The notes under the pieces are model-generated. The model worked only from the letters and a program-made list of their open reading frames with translations, did no database searches and was not told the origin of the DNA. 64,000 bases of DNA from Diplodia intermedia (Eukaryota > Ascomycota > Dothideomycetes > Botryosphaeriales > Botryosphaeriaceae). Positions 23,256 to 34,587 of this stretch are shown one piece after another; within the stretch, counting starts at the first letter, position 1; every line of letters starts with the position of its first letter. The translations under genes were made by a program, and so were the position numbers. The stretch covers positions 1 to 64,000 of the forward strand of contig JAKEKT010000063.1 of the NCBI GenBank assembly GCA_021495925.1, written 5' to 3'.

Positions 23256-25370
23256 ATGGCCCGTGCCCGCTATGAGAGCAGCGACGAGAGTAGCGACGAT
23301 GAGCTGCCTGCTCTCTCCGACATCCTCAACAGGCGCCGTAACGCAAAGCCTATAGGCCACCAATCGTTACCCTCACATGGACACATGACCGAACCCTCGT
23401 CGCCCGGAGCTGAAACGGCGGGCCATGCGGCACGCGCCGTCTCCTTCACGTCTGTTGCCAGAAAACTCCCTGAGCCCGCCGTGCCGTCACTTGTCCAAAA
23501 GGCCAACAGCACACCCGTCGCTCCAAAGCGTCAGCGTGTGCTAAAGCCGGCCTCTATGGACAATAGACTTGCGCGGCCGGTGACTGCAGAAACTATCGGG
23601 TCCATTGCATCCCTTGACGAAAACGGCGAGTCATTCCGCAGACGCTCCCCTATCGCGAAACGTACGCCTGCCAGGGCAGCCAAGAAGACCTCACAGTACC
23701 TTGTAGGCGAGAGTTCAGATGCGAGCAGTATGGTGCAAGCAGACTCAGCTTGTAGTTCCGATTCCGAGTCCGAGTTCGAGCCCGATGAAGGTATAGAGGG
23801 GGATCCGCGGTCTGCATCGCACAGTCACTTTAGCGATCTTTCCGCCGAGGATATCAATGAAGAAGCCGCCCGGCAGCCGCATTCGCTATCGACAAATACC
23901 CAAGAATCCAAACTCAGCTCAGCTCCTCTTCTGAACGATATGTCTCAAGATGGGCTGGCCTCTGGGTTCAGCATACCAGCGTATGAGATTACGTCCATTG
24001 GTGCTTCGACAGCCCCGCCTGTTCTACGGAAGCCCGAATCCAGCTCTATAGGCCTTGAGCGTCCGCCTAGTTCTTCTTCTGCCGACCTCAATGCCATCTT
24101 GACATAGTGAGGAGAGTCTTAATACTATCTTGGGCTCAATGTGCTGATATCCCACCTACAGCTCGCCTCCACGGAGAATATCACCCCATAAGGTCAAGCA
24201 CCACTCTGATCGCCCTTGCACTCCGCCTCCTCTTGTCAGTCCCGGAAAATCAGGCTTATTATCTCCAAAAAAGAGCCGTATCCCGACACCGCCGCATCGA
24301 CCAAGCCTAGACGCCTTCTGGTCTGCAGAAGTGGTCAACTCATGGAACGACCTGCATTCGCCTCGCAAGATACTGGAATCCCCTCAGAAACCAAAGTTCG
24401 CTTCCCCCAGTGATGAGCAATCCTACCAAATGCCGCCGCAGAAAAAGAGTCCTGCCAAGAAAGACACCACCCGCAGATCGTTCGAGCAACGAAAGCATCA
24501 ATTGGCCCAGGACTTCCTCGAGGAGCTGGATATGACGATAACCAAAGGGCAAATATCATTACTTACAGCCGAATCAGGAGGTGTAAAGCTGGTTTGGAGC
24601 AAGACCTTGAGCACAACCGCCGGAAGAGCAAACTGGAAGAAAGAGAGCATGAAGGTTCGGGAAAATGGGATGTTCTCGGCACATCACAAGCATCACGCGA
24701 GCATCGAACTTGCAGAAAAAGTCATCGATGACGAAGGTATTGCAACCAAGACTGGTCTTCGTGAAGATGCTGACTGCTGTATCAGATCGCCTCATTAACG
24801 TCATAGCACACGAGTTTTGCCACCTCACAAACTTCATGATTAGCAACGTGCGGGACAACCCGCACGGAAAAGAGTTCAAGGGATGGTATGAAGCTTGGTG
24901 GATGCCGTTGTAGTGTAAAAAGCCATGGCTAAGCAATCCATCACAGGGCCAAAAAGGTTACGCGGGCCTTCAGTCACCGCAATGTCAACGTCACAACGAA
25001 ACACTCCTATGCCATTGACTACAAATATGTTTGGACATGCGTTAGCTGCGGGCATGAATTCAAGCGCCACTCGAAATCTATCGATCCAACAAAACACCGG
25101 TGCGGCTCATGCAAGTCCGAGCTCGTGCAAACGAAGCCAGCTGTGCGGCGGAAGGATCCAAATAAAAGTCCTAACGGGTATCAAGTATTCATGAAGGAGA
25201 ACTTCCAGAGGATCAAGCGGGAGAATCAGGGCAAGAGTCACAAGGATATCATGGAGATCGTTGGAAGAGAATACAAAGAGACGAAGATCAAACAAGCGAA
25301 GCAGGTGGATGTAGAGGATGGTCTGAGGGGCGTTACTAGAGCCGTCGAAGCAATTACTCTAGAAAATTAG
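23256..25370 (+). CDS. SprT-like metalloprotease with zinc finger and HMG box (GCNA-type)
   Basis: The domain order, a disordered acidic N-terminus, SprT-like protease, zinc finger and HMG box, is that of GCNA (germ cell nuclear antigen), a family that acts on DNA-protein crosslinks and genome stability in animals. Exons are 23256-24106, 24162-24736, 24786-24885 and 24947-25370, giving 649 aa. Residues 1 to about 400 are low-complexity, with acidic Ser-rich patches such as ESSDESSDDELPAL and SDSESEFEPDEG that could act as SUMO-interacting motifs. The zinc protease site is HEFCH (His484 to His488, with catalytic Glu485), and His502 in PHGKEF is the likely third ligand. A zinc ribbon follows (CVSCGHEF, then CGSC). 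The HMG box is at about 580-625 (SPNGYQVFMKENFQRIK). Nuclear location and DNA binding are inferred from the domains. Confidence 0.9.
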
Positions 25371-25983
25371 ACCGTCAGGGCAGCCACGCTTTCTGAGCAC
25401 GTGGGTCTGGAGCGCTTCAGAGCTCAAATAAAATACTATCGGGTTGTGAAACCAAATACCTCGATCCCACACAGTTGAAGCGTTCGTGTCATATGATCCT
25501 ACGCAAAGTACGTGAGGCGGACTTCTCTACTTCAGTTACCTTACGTGGTATATATAATGGCGCCATTTACTTCTGAGTATTATAAATACTATTATAAGTA
25601 TCGAGACTATTATAATTATAGCTTTATCTTGTAGAAAAGAGCTGGCGGAAGTTTTTCGAAGATAGTATTAAGCGTGTAACGCATTCTTAGCACTTATAAT
25701 GTCTACCTAGTCATCGAGCGTCCATAGGAGAAAGATGTTAACAGCGGGACGAATGAGAAAGAGATAACGAATTGATGTAGGATGTTACTAAAGATCGTAC
25801 CGGCTCAACAATGAACCGAGCTTGCTTGTGATCTAGAGCCTGGTGCAGGTTCACATGTCAGTTTTGATGGCGATGTAGCGGACCCGCGTCAGATGGCGAG
25901 GAGGAATTGACGAATTTAAGGCGACGGCTGGACAGCACTTGGACCAATCTGGACTTCTTGAAACACAGAAAGTTATTGGCGTA

Positions 25984-26018
<35 letters not shown>

Positions 26019-26170
26019 GTAAACATGGTCCAACGGACTGCGTTGTTGAGACGACGTTTGCGGTGCACCCCGCCTTTATCTGTGATAAGATGTGCCTTTC
26101 CCCACCTTTGGCAAAGCTCTCCAAGCTCCCCACCAACCTTCGACCAGCTCCTCTGCCAGCACCGCCCAGC
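25371..26170. other. Intergenic with short AT-rich relic and an AG microsatellite
   Basis: About 800 bases lie upstream of the ureidoglycolate lyase gene. A small AT-rich patch (about 25545-25640; repeated TATTATAA-like strings) may be a fragment of RIP-mutated repeat. A perfect (AG)15 run is at 25987-26016. Confidence 0.6.
25987..26016. repeat. (AG)15 microsatellite
   Basis: Fifteen perfect AG units lie about 155 bases upstream of the chosen start of the ureidoglycolate lyase gene. Confidence 0.95.
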
Positions 26171-27034
26171 ATGCCGCAGTCCGTCCCTGCCCCGGACCGG
26201 CGCATCCCCGTTGAGCCGCTGACGCCGGCAGGCTTTGCGCCCTTCGGCACCGTTATCGAGAATCCGGTACGGACGGGTTCACTGCAGCCCAACGGCGGCC
26301 TGCAGACAGTGCCCGCCAACCAGGGCACCGCCCTCAAGTACCTGGACGTCACGCACATGACCGACTTTTATCACCTCGCTGCGAGCGGAAAGTCTGCAAA
26401 GCCCGTCATGAACATGTTCGTGTGCTCGCCCCGCAAGCTGCGCCACGACGACGTCTTTGACGTGTCCATACTCGAGCGCCATCCCTTCACGCCGCAGACC
26501 TTCATACCCATGGGCCTGGCCGCCTCTGATGCTTTGACGCAGTATCTGGTCATCGTTGCCCCGACGCTGCCAGCGTCGGCTACGGCCCAGCAGAAGCGCC
26601 CGCCGCCCTTCCCAACGCCGGAGCCTCGGAAGCGTCGCTCGCTCCGTGACATCTTCTCACGCGCACGCCCCTCGCCCTTTACCAACGAAGCAGCGCCACC
26701 TTCGCCTTCGACGACGAGGGAGTTGGCACCGGTTGCGCCGCCAAAGGGTCCTGGCATGCCGGATCTCAACAGCGCCAGGGCGTTCATCGCCAAGGGAAAC
26801 CAAGCTGTGACCTACGGTGCCGGTACCTGGCATGCGCCAATGTGCGTTTTGGGCGCCAACGATATCGACTTCGTTGTCGTGCAGTTTGCCAACGGTGTGG
26901 GTACGGAAGATTGTCAGGAAGTAGAGCTGAAGGCGGCCGAGGGGAGCGCGGGGCTGACTGTGCCGGTTGGCGAGAGCACTGTGCCGGTTGGCGAGAGCAC
27001 TGTGCCGGCACTTGTGGTGAAGGCGAAACTCTGA
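26171..27034 (+). CDS. DAL3: Ureidoglycolate lyase (allantoin degradation)
   Basis: The enzyme splits ureidoglycolate into glyoxylate and urea, a late step of purine and allantoin breakdown for nitrogen. It is a single exon of 287 aa. Family landmarks are RIPVEPLTPAGFAPFGTVIE at the start, the DVTHMTDFYH stretch, the HPFTPQTFIPMG segment, and YGAGTWHAPM with its conserved His near the C-terminus. Between about residues 128 and 195 there is a disordered insert rich in Pro, Arg and Ser that splits the enzyme fold. The C-terminus holds a 21-base tandem duplication giving VPVGEST twice. An upstream in-frame ATG at 26090 would add 27 residues; 26171 is preferred because the family homology begins there and the ATG has A at -3. 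Confidence 0.9.
   Translation: MPQSVPAPDRRIPVEPLTPAGFAPFGTVIENPVRTGSLQPNGGLQTVPANQGTALKYLDVTHMTDFYHLAASGKSAKPVMNMFVCSPRKLRHDDVFDVSILERHPFTPQTFIPMGLAASDALTQYLVIVAPTLPASATAQQKRPPPFPTPEPRKRRSLRDIFSRARPSPFTNEAAPPSPSTTRELAPVAPPKGPGMPDLNSARAFIAKGNQAVTYGAGTWHAPMCVLGANDIDFVVVQFANGVGTEDCQEVELKAAEGSAGLTVPVGESTVPVGESTVPALVVKAKL
26957..26998 (+). repeat. 21-bp perfect tandem duplication
   Basis: Two identical 21-base units lie at 26957-26977 and 26978-26998 inside the 3' end of the ureidoglycolate lyase gene. The reading frame is kept, so the protein gains seven residues. Confidence 0.95.
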
Positions 27035-29385
27035 TGATGCAAAGCCAGAAAAGGCAAGACTAGGGGAGCACGTAAAAGGGAATGGAATAGGAAAGGTTAC
27101 AAGCTTACTCTCATGTACGTACATGGTCGTCTGGCGAATGAATACGCACTCGTCCAGATGCGCTCCTCGTCAAAAATTTCCTAGCAACGGCGCCACCCAG
27201 GGTAGCGTCGGTGGTGGTGAGGGAGGGGCCCGAAGTGGTTGTGATGGACAGCACGCCAAATTTAGAAGCGCGTAAAGCCGGACAAGAGGCAGGGGTGGCA
27301 GGGAAGACTGAGGAATTGCCGAGCGATGACAGACAGCGGTCGCCACCTCCCTTTTCCGCGCATCGCTGTCATCCTCCACAGGCTTGAGGCCGTGGGCTCG
27401 CTTGGTCGCAGGGTGAAGATAGCTACAGCGGGCTTAGCGCCTCGCTTGGCTGCGCGTACAGGCTTCCCGTTCGGGCAAGATTGTATAAGCTCAGTGGCAT
27501 ATTGCAATGCCGGCACGGGGCGCTGCCACAAGAGAGGCAAGGGACGAAGCGACGCCGACGCCCAGGGCAGCACGAGGCAGCCGGAGGGCGTTCCTTGCAG
27601 GCTATATGCACCGGCTGCTATGACCCTACGATAGAACGATGGCAGAAGGGCCGGAGAAAGCCATTGTTCCTATTTTCTGGAGCGGACGACGATCCGTGGA
27701 CTGGCGACATGGGTGCGGGCATTTCCCGTGTTGCGGTCATGCACGCCGCGCCCGGGCCCGAGTCGTGGCCGCGGCGCGAAAAGCAGAAGCGATGTGCGGT
27801 GTTGCAGACGAGGGTGAGGGGCGTGACGTCATGCGGCGCAGGAAGCGCTTCCGACGGCGGATCTCATCACCTCTGCATCTGCAACGCGCCCCACACTAGC
27901 CACACCAGCCCGCCCCACGCGTTCTGACGTGCCGCGGCCGTGGCCAGTCCGCCGCTGCTGCTGCTCGCACATGACCCTCGCGCGCGTCCGAGCCAGCCGA
28001 ACCCTGCGACTGCCCCCGCCCTCGCGCTTGGCCAGACGTCGCGCGGCCTGTCCCGCGACACCGCAACGCGCTGCGTGCCACGCTGTGATTCGCCCGCCGG
28101 CTAGCCGTTTCATCTTGCCCTCCAGCCGCCAGCTCTCTCCAGCTGATTAGGCACGCGCCCCAGCAGCCCTACGTCATGGTGCGCTGCCCGCGTTGCCCAG
28201 TCCCCGCCAACGGCCGCCCGACCGTCGCAGCGTGATGGGCCGCCTGTTGCGTGCGACGAGTCCGCTGGCCTGTGGCCGTGCAACCGGATCGAGCCCGTCG
28301 CGGCACGGCGCACCTCCACACCACGGGTAGCCTGTCGATAGCGCCTGCCCATCACCAGCACTAGCCACCCGCCCTGCACCTGCGCCGCGTCGCTTGCGCC
28401 TCTGCTGTGGCAAAGCCGTCTCCAGCTGTGCGGCTACACGGCCTGATCCTCACCACCCGACCAATCGCCATGCTTGGAGCCCGAATCGTGCGTGACGAGC
28501 TGAGCTGAAAGCCTCCCGCGCCTGCAGCCAGTCAGCCGATGCTGCGCCAGAAGCAAGGGCTACCCGCTTCCTGTGAGCTGGCACCCGGCGGCCGATCGCT
28601 GTGGCGGGAGCTGGCCTGTGGCTCTTTGCTCCCTGTCGATGCAAACCGCGCCTCCGCTGAGCCACTCCAGCACTCGCCACCTCTGCCGCTTGATGCGGCG
28701 CCTCATCGAACATCACTCTCGACGGTCGCCTTATGCCCACGCGGGCTTGACCTCCGACGACGTGTCCGGCCTGGCGGCCAGTAGCCTAGGCAATATGCGG
28801 GGCAACGCTGTGTGAGACCCATGGCTCACCAGCTCCTCCCAGGAACTCGCCTCACGTGCATGAAATATTTGTCAAGTCTGAAAGCCGGTGAATTTGGCCT
28901 TATGTTGTCATCTACTCGGGCGTCCCCCACCCTCCCCGAAATTGTGGGAGACAAGCATTACATGAAGCACAATTCGAAACTGATGGGTATCTTCTTTCGT
29001 GTAAAGAAGCCAGCGCGCCGTGTAAGGCCCGCGACGAAAAGAAAAGATTACAGGAGCAGCGTGCAACGCAGAATACATCAACGTGGAACAGAAACACAAA
29101 GGGAAATCGAGAGCAATCTCAGCCATCACGCCCAAGGCGCTATAGATAGAAGCCCTTGAAGCCACCGTCGTTGCTAGTCCATGCAAGGAAAAATTAAGTA
29201 GTGGGTATCCGAAGTCGCAAATGCGGGCCAATCCAAGTGGTATCTCAAGCCAAACAAACGCCCGTGGGTGCAGATACATGTCCCTAAAGCGCTTCCGACC
29301 AGCGCTCGCGCCATGACGAAATTTACAGCTCATAACCAGTCGTTAGCCTTGGGAAGCGAGGGTAGACGTGCGCGGCTCGCGCATT
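27035..29385. other. Long GC-rich intergenic region, no gene seen
   Basis: 2.35 kb lies between the convergent ureidoglycolate lyase and CP2-factor genes. Many short frames exist on both strands, but none shows splice continuity, domain motifs or a protein-like amino acid mix. A non-coding RNA cannot be excluded by reading alone. Confidence 0.5.
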
Positions 29386-32085
29386 TCAGAAGAGAAGGCG
29401 AAGCTCGTAGCCAGACGTCGTCGTCGTCTCAATTGCGCCAACCTCACCGTCGACTTGCACATCGGTCGCTCCAGAGTCCCATTCGCGTTTCATCGGCGAG
29501 TCAGCGTGGATCTCCTGGAACTCCGCCGTCATGTCTTGGCCTTCGGGCATTTCCTGGACGTCGCTGTCGTCCAGGGCGATCGCAAGGCCCTTTGCATTGA
29601 TCCGAATGGTACGGACAACTCGAGTCGGCTCGAGCTTGCACTTCATTGCAATGCCGTTGACCAGGTCCTTGAGCGTGCGTTGCATGAGATACACAGCCCG
29701 GTAGTAGTTGTCTTCCGGTGGCCTCCCGACAAATCTTGGTTGCACGTAGAAGCATGCAACTGCTAATTGTCAGATCATGGTCTTGTGGCAAACAGGGGTG
29801 GGTAGTGGGCAAAAATAGACTTACTAGGTTTGATAGCTCGCTCAGGTGGTGGCTGGTACGAAAGATCAACGCCAAGCGCGTCAATCCAGCCGCCAATCGA
29901 CCCATCCGCCGACGCCTTCTGCACCTTGACAGGGTTATTGGAAACAGTTGGTTGGACAGCCAGCGAATTGATATCACCGGTCGCTGTTTGCGGCATGTTG
30001 CGCCATTCGTTCGAGGATACACGCGACGGCGGAGGGAAGGATTGGAACGTTGAGCTACGACGTTCGCCCGAGTTGACGGACTGCGAGCTCGGTGTGGGCG
30101 AAACGATGGAGGAGTTCCTGCTCTGCCCGTCCCACATGGCCGAGTCTCCCGTCTCAACCTTGGTAAGGTCTTGGGGTTCCCCGGAAAGATGCACCGGGTG
30201 AAGGTCAGGATCGTCGAGATCCTCACCCTTCAAGTACAAGATACTTGTGGGCCTGGTAGAGGTGAACATGTCCTGGAGCGTTGCAAGCTTCAGGTGTAGA
30301 TCCTCCTCTGCCGAAGGCCTGTTTCCGGTAGAGCTGGCGGACGACATGGACCAGGTCCGCTTGTGCTTGGGGACTTTGCCAGGTCGGTCGTTGGCACTCG
30401 CACTCGCCTTCGCAATGGATCCCCTTTTCCTCTTGCCAAAATCCTTCATACCGGACTCTGCTTGCGTAATTTGCTGCTTCAGCTTGTCGATGGTCTTCTT
30501 GACGTGAGTGACGTCGTTAGACAGCTTACGCTCAGCTCCATGGTCGCGGAAGAGTTTGACTTTACAGTAGCAGATCTCCAGCTGGGGGGAATCCGCCAAA
30601 CCTGATGCCTGAGCGCCGACCAGCTCGGTTTTCGCGCAAAGCCTCACCGGAATGCCCTTCACACCCTTGGAATGGCTGAAGTCTGTGGAGAGGAAGTTGA
30701 AGCGAACGGCGACCGAACACTCAACAACGCCGTTGGCACTCGCAGCCGGCGTCCAAGTCACGCAGAACCCATCGAAGGACGCAGATTCCAGCTCGACTCG
30801 AGGGCGCGTCGAGCCGTCGCCTCCCCCAACCTGAGTTGGATCGACGAATTCGACCGCTTGTAGGCGACCACCACGTTGATGAGCTTCGTTCGTGCCGCGT
30901 CCCTCTTTCCACAGCTGCCAGCAGGCTGACGGTCGCTGGCGTTGCTGCTCGTCCTCGAAGGAGATGCGAATGTACGTCCGGTATTTAGCGGGAACGCCGG
31001 CAATCGGAGAAGGAGCCGGGGCAGTGTCCACGATTGCGATGGAATAGGCTTGGCCCTTGTTGAGATACGTGACCGGAATCTCGTCCGCATGCTTGATCAT
31101 AGCAGTGGGCGCGTTGAGCGTTACATGCCAGCGGAAGCTGCCTTTGTTTAGCAGAATTCGACTTGTGAGGTAGAGGACCGAGGGGAAGCTTACTTCTCAA
31201 TGTTTTGTTGAAGAAGGCTGGGCCGTTGGTGCTCGCTGAACGCTTGAGCGAAGCCGAGCATCGGTGATCGCTCTTGCATCTCGATGTCGACAGGCATGCC
31301 GTCGATTGACGGCTCCTCGGCTTGGGACATGGGATCGAATGCAGCATGCTGATGGGAGAATTGGTGGGGCGCAAACGACTGAGCCTGAGACATCTGAGGC
31401 ATGGCGAACGGGTTCGCGTTCTGGAAGGGGAGAGGCGCAATGGGATGGGGTTGGAAGCCGTGCATGGTGGGGCCGGTCGACTGGGCGGCCTGGAGAGCGC
31501 CATCAGACGTGGGCATGGACAACGGGGTGCCCAAGCCCATGGTGAAGCCGGGCGTGTGCAGGTCGCCAGCCTGGCTGTGGTAGATGGTGTTGGTGCCGCC
31601 GGGCGTGGGCGTGTAGTAACCCGGCGGCTGGTTGGCGAAGGAGGCGAAGGCGAAGCTGTTCGGGTCCATGAGCGAGGGCGTGAAGCGCCATTGCTCAGCA
31701 CCGCGAGGGGTGGGATCCTGGTCCTTCACATCGTCGGAGTCGCCAAAATGACTGCAGCACGCGTTGTGGTCAGCAAAGGCGCATGGCGGTGGAGGTGCGG
31801 GCGGTGATGTGCGAAGCGACTAGCGCATCTGAGCGACTGAGTCGCGCCTGCGGGTGATCAACATACTGGAGCGCCAAGTCAAGAGCAGACGTGGTGTTTT
31901 GCGACGGCGCAGACGCACGAGACACGGGGCCGAGCTGCGGAAAGGAGGCTTTGAAGCTCGCGATCAGCTCATCATTCGGCTTTTGCGAATTGGTCCTGCG
32001 TGTGGGCAGCATGTCAGCAGGCTGGCCGGAGCGCGACGCGCAGCACGCGCAGGCACGCGCAAACAGCTTACCGATTGCGGAACAT
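29386..32085 (-). CDS. Grainyhead/CP2-type transcription factor
   Basis: This is a nuclear DNA-binding protein of the CP2/grainyhead family, which in Neurospora acts in conidial separation and cell-wall remodelling. Exons are 32085-32072, 31995-31867, 31751-31194, 31137-29825 and 29759-29386, giving 795 aa. The first coding exon is only 14 nt (MFRNR). Residues to about 230 are Gln/Pro/Ser-rich and may activate transcription. The CP2 domain starts at FRWHVTLNAPTA and continues with IPVTYLNKGQAYSI, RTYIRISFEDE and the CYCKVKLFRDHGAERK motif. A coiled region (KKTIDKLKQQITQAE) and a Ser-rich linker follow. The C-terminal domain (ACFYVQPRFVGRP, then DNYYRAVYLMQRTLKDLV and EMPEGQDM) matches the ubiquitin-like dimerisation part. 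The last acceptor is a NAGNAG: 29762 or 29759 both keep frame. Confidence 0.9.
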
Positions 32086-34587
32086 GTTGGGAGAGCTCGG
32101 CGGAGCGTGCAGTCAGGGTGCCAGGAGCATGAAGAGAGAGAGGCCGGCGAGGTGGTAGCTGGGGTGTGGAACGGCGGCGGTGGGCGGTGCGCGGGCGCCT
32201 AGTACGTGTGGCTGACTACAGGTACGGCACCATGCGATTCGGGGAGCAAAAGGCGGGCGCGCATATGCGAGCGAAAGGCGCCAGTCTTTTATGAAGCAAA
32301 ACCGTTTATTTCGACGCCATGTGGACCAGCACTTGCAAGGGTGGTGAGGGAAGGAAGCGGCGCGCACGAGCCCAGGAAGGTGACCGCACCGGAACAGCAG
32401 ATCACGATGCGAGCGTCAATCGTCGGGGTCGGGGCAACGCGCGACGCCCCATTGCGCTGCGTCATACCTCAGCCGGCCGTGGCTGTGCGCAGGACCACGC
32501 GCGCCGTCTACACGCCTAGGCCTGGGACCTCACTCCAGAGACGCGGCCACGCCAACGCCCGAAAATTCGGACGCTGATCGCTCGTCCCTACAGCATCCCA
32601 GATCCCAGCCCAGCGCCGCCGTGGTCTGGCCGCCTGCAGATTATTGTCGCGCGCCGCCTTCCAATCTCTCCCGCCCGTCGCGACCGCGTGCACGGGGCAC
32701 GGCCGCGCGGGGAGCACGTTGTCGCCCAGCACCCAGCGTCGCCGCCGTGAATGAAACTGCAGCGTCGCGCGCGTCCAAGCGTGCCACTTGCCTCTGGAAC
32801 GTCTCTGGGCCCCGGGCGCGGATAGCAAGCAGCCACACGGAGAACGTGACGCTCCAGGGGCCCGCCGCCTCCTGGCGCACATGCTGCCCCGTCCTATCGC
32901 GCGCCGGGAGCACAGGTTGCGCCTCAGCTGCCGTGCGGAGATGAGAATGACGTGCCGGTGCCGAGTGCGCGCGAGTGCCTGAAGCCGCTGGCTGCGCTGC
33001 TTCCCCTGCGTGATGAAGGGATGGGAGGCATGGGTCCCCCACGGCGCATCCCGCCGCAGCCAGCTGGTGTGGCGCATGCGGCCGGATCTCTGGCAGCCAT
33101 GTCGCTTGCGAGATGAGGGCAGCCGAGATGAGGGAGAACGTCGGCAGCGGGCGCGGGGGTGCCGCCCAGAGGCTGCCCAGAGGCGACCCGGACGGGGGTG
33201 CTGGGGCGGGTGCATGCGGCGCTGGGCTGATGGCCGCGAGAGCAGAAGGCGGCGAAGTCCGCGGCTCCAGTGCTCGCTGGAAAAGGGCAGCCTGGCCGGC
33301 CGTTTGTCTGACATGGTGCGCGATCGCTTCTCGACGTGGCGCTCGCAGGCGCGTTGCAGCGTGCGCTCAAATCGGCGGGCCGGGGCTGTCGCACATCATT
33401 GGTCGGCCGCCGCGACAGGCAGTCATGCCGAAGCGCGTGAGAAGCCGGCGGCCTTCATGCGCCACAGCTGCTAGCTGACGGGAGCCGTTCCGCAAATCGC
33501 GGTCGCTGGCGATCCGTCGCCCGTTGCGGCCGGTGCAGAGGACGGCGTGACGCGCGTATTCGCAGCAGCCGAGAGTCTTGAGCCTGGAGCTGCCCGCCAG
33601 CGCAGCGGAGCCAGAGTCTAGCTGGCGTCATAAGAGCGGTGCTGCTGTTCCGCTGTGCGACTCTGGGACGCGACTCGACTGCGATGTAACTCGACGCCCG
33701 CCCGGCGGTCGACGCGCCGGCACCACGTCTCGGCATGATGCAATCGCAGTGGAGAGTGGAGAGCGAGTCCACCGCGCGCGTGCTCGCGGCTTCCGTCGAG
33801 AGCGCGGTGAAGGCTGGAGCATGGGGAGGACAGCGTTGTTCCTGCAATTTCGAGCGGAGTGTGTGCAAGGACGAGTGCGATTGGCGCTGGCAGGATTAGC
33901 CGTCAGTCCGCCGCCCCAAGCGTCAGCGTAAGCAGCTTGGCGCGTATCTTACAGTTCGCCGCGCCCGCTTTGGGTCGCTCTGTACGCCCGTGCTAACCCG
34001 CGCCAGTGCTGAAGCGCCGCTCATTTCCCCCGCTCACTTCACCATCGTATTACAGCACGCGGCATAATCGCGCGTCGCCCAATCGAGCGCATTACCACCA
34101 ATCCTTTGACTATAGAGGAGCTCACTAGCCGGTGTTGCTTTTCGCCGAGGCAGCTGGGACAGCTGTCCGTTGTTTCTTTTTTATTTCCTTACTCGCGCCC
34201 CAGGATGGCGCCCGAACCGATCGCGATCGATCGCGATGTCCATCGCTTCTTTCTGCCTCATCTCCGAGGCGGCTGTCTGGTCTGCCTCAACCTCAGAATC
34301 CCAAATGAAGCTCCCGGCACGCCGGCACGCCCAAACAGACCGTAATTCCGCTGCAACACATCCTCTGTTTCCGCTTTCCGTCTTACCCCAATCCCATGCT
34401 TCCTCATTTGCTACCCGCTGCGCTCTTGGTAGGCTGGCTGGCGCGCACCATCCTTGACTGGGTCAATGCGGCTAACTGTGGTCTATGAGCTTCTGGCCAC
34501 AAGGTTTGCGGCGCTGTCTACCTGATTAGTCTTTTGCTTCAGCAGCAGTTGACCGCTGGTCCGGCCCGAGACTGGCGGCGGTGAGCT
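32086..34587. other. Long GC-rich region upstream of the CP2 factor, no gene seen
   Basis: 2.5 kb separates the CP2-factor start codon from the stop codon of the unknown coiled-coil gene, both on the minus strand. It is likely a long promoter or 5' leader. A 268-codon minus-strand frame (32508-33314) is dominated by Arg, Ser and Pro and is judged spurious. Confidence 0.5.

Noticed and set aside
32508..33314. 268-codon minus-strand open frame upstream of the CP2 factor
   Set aside because: Composition is dominated by Arg, Ser, Pro and Ala as expected of a chance frame in GC-rich DNA. No domain, no hydrophobic core pattern, no splice continuity.
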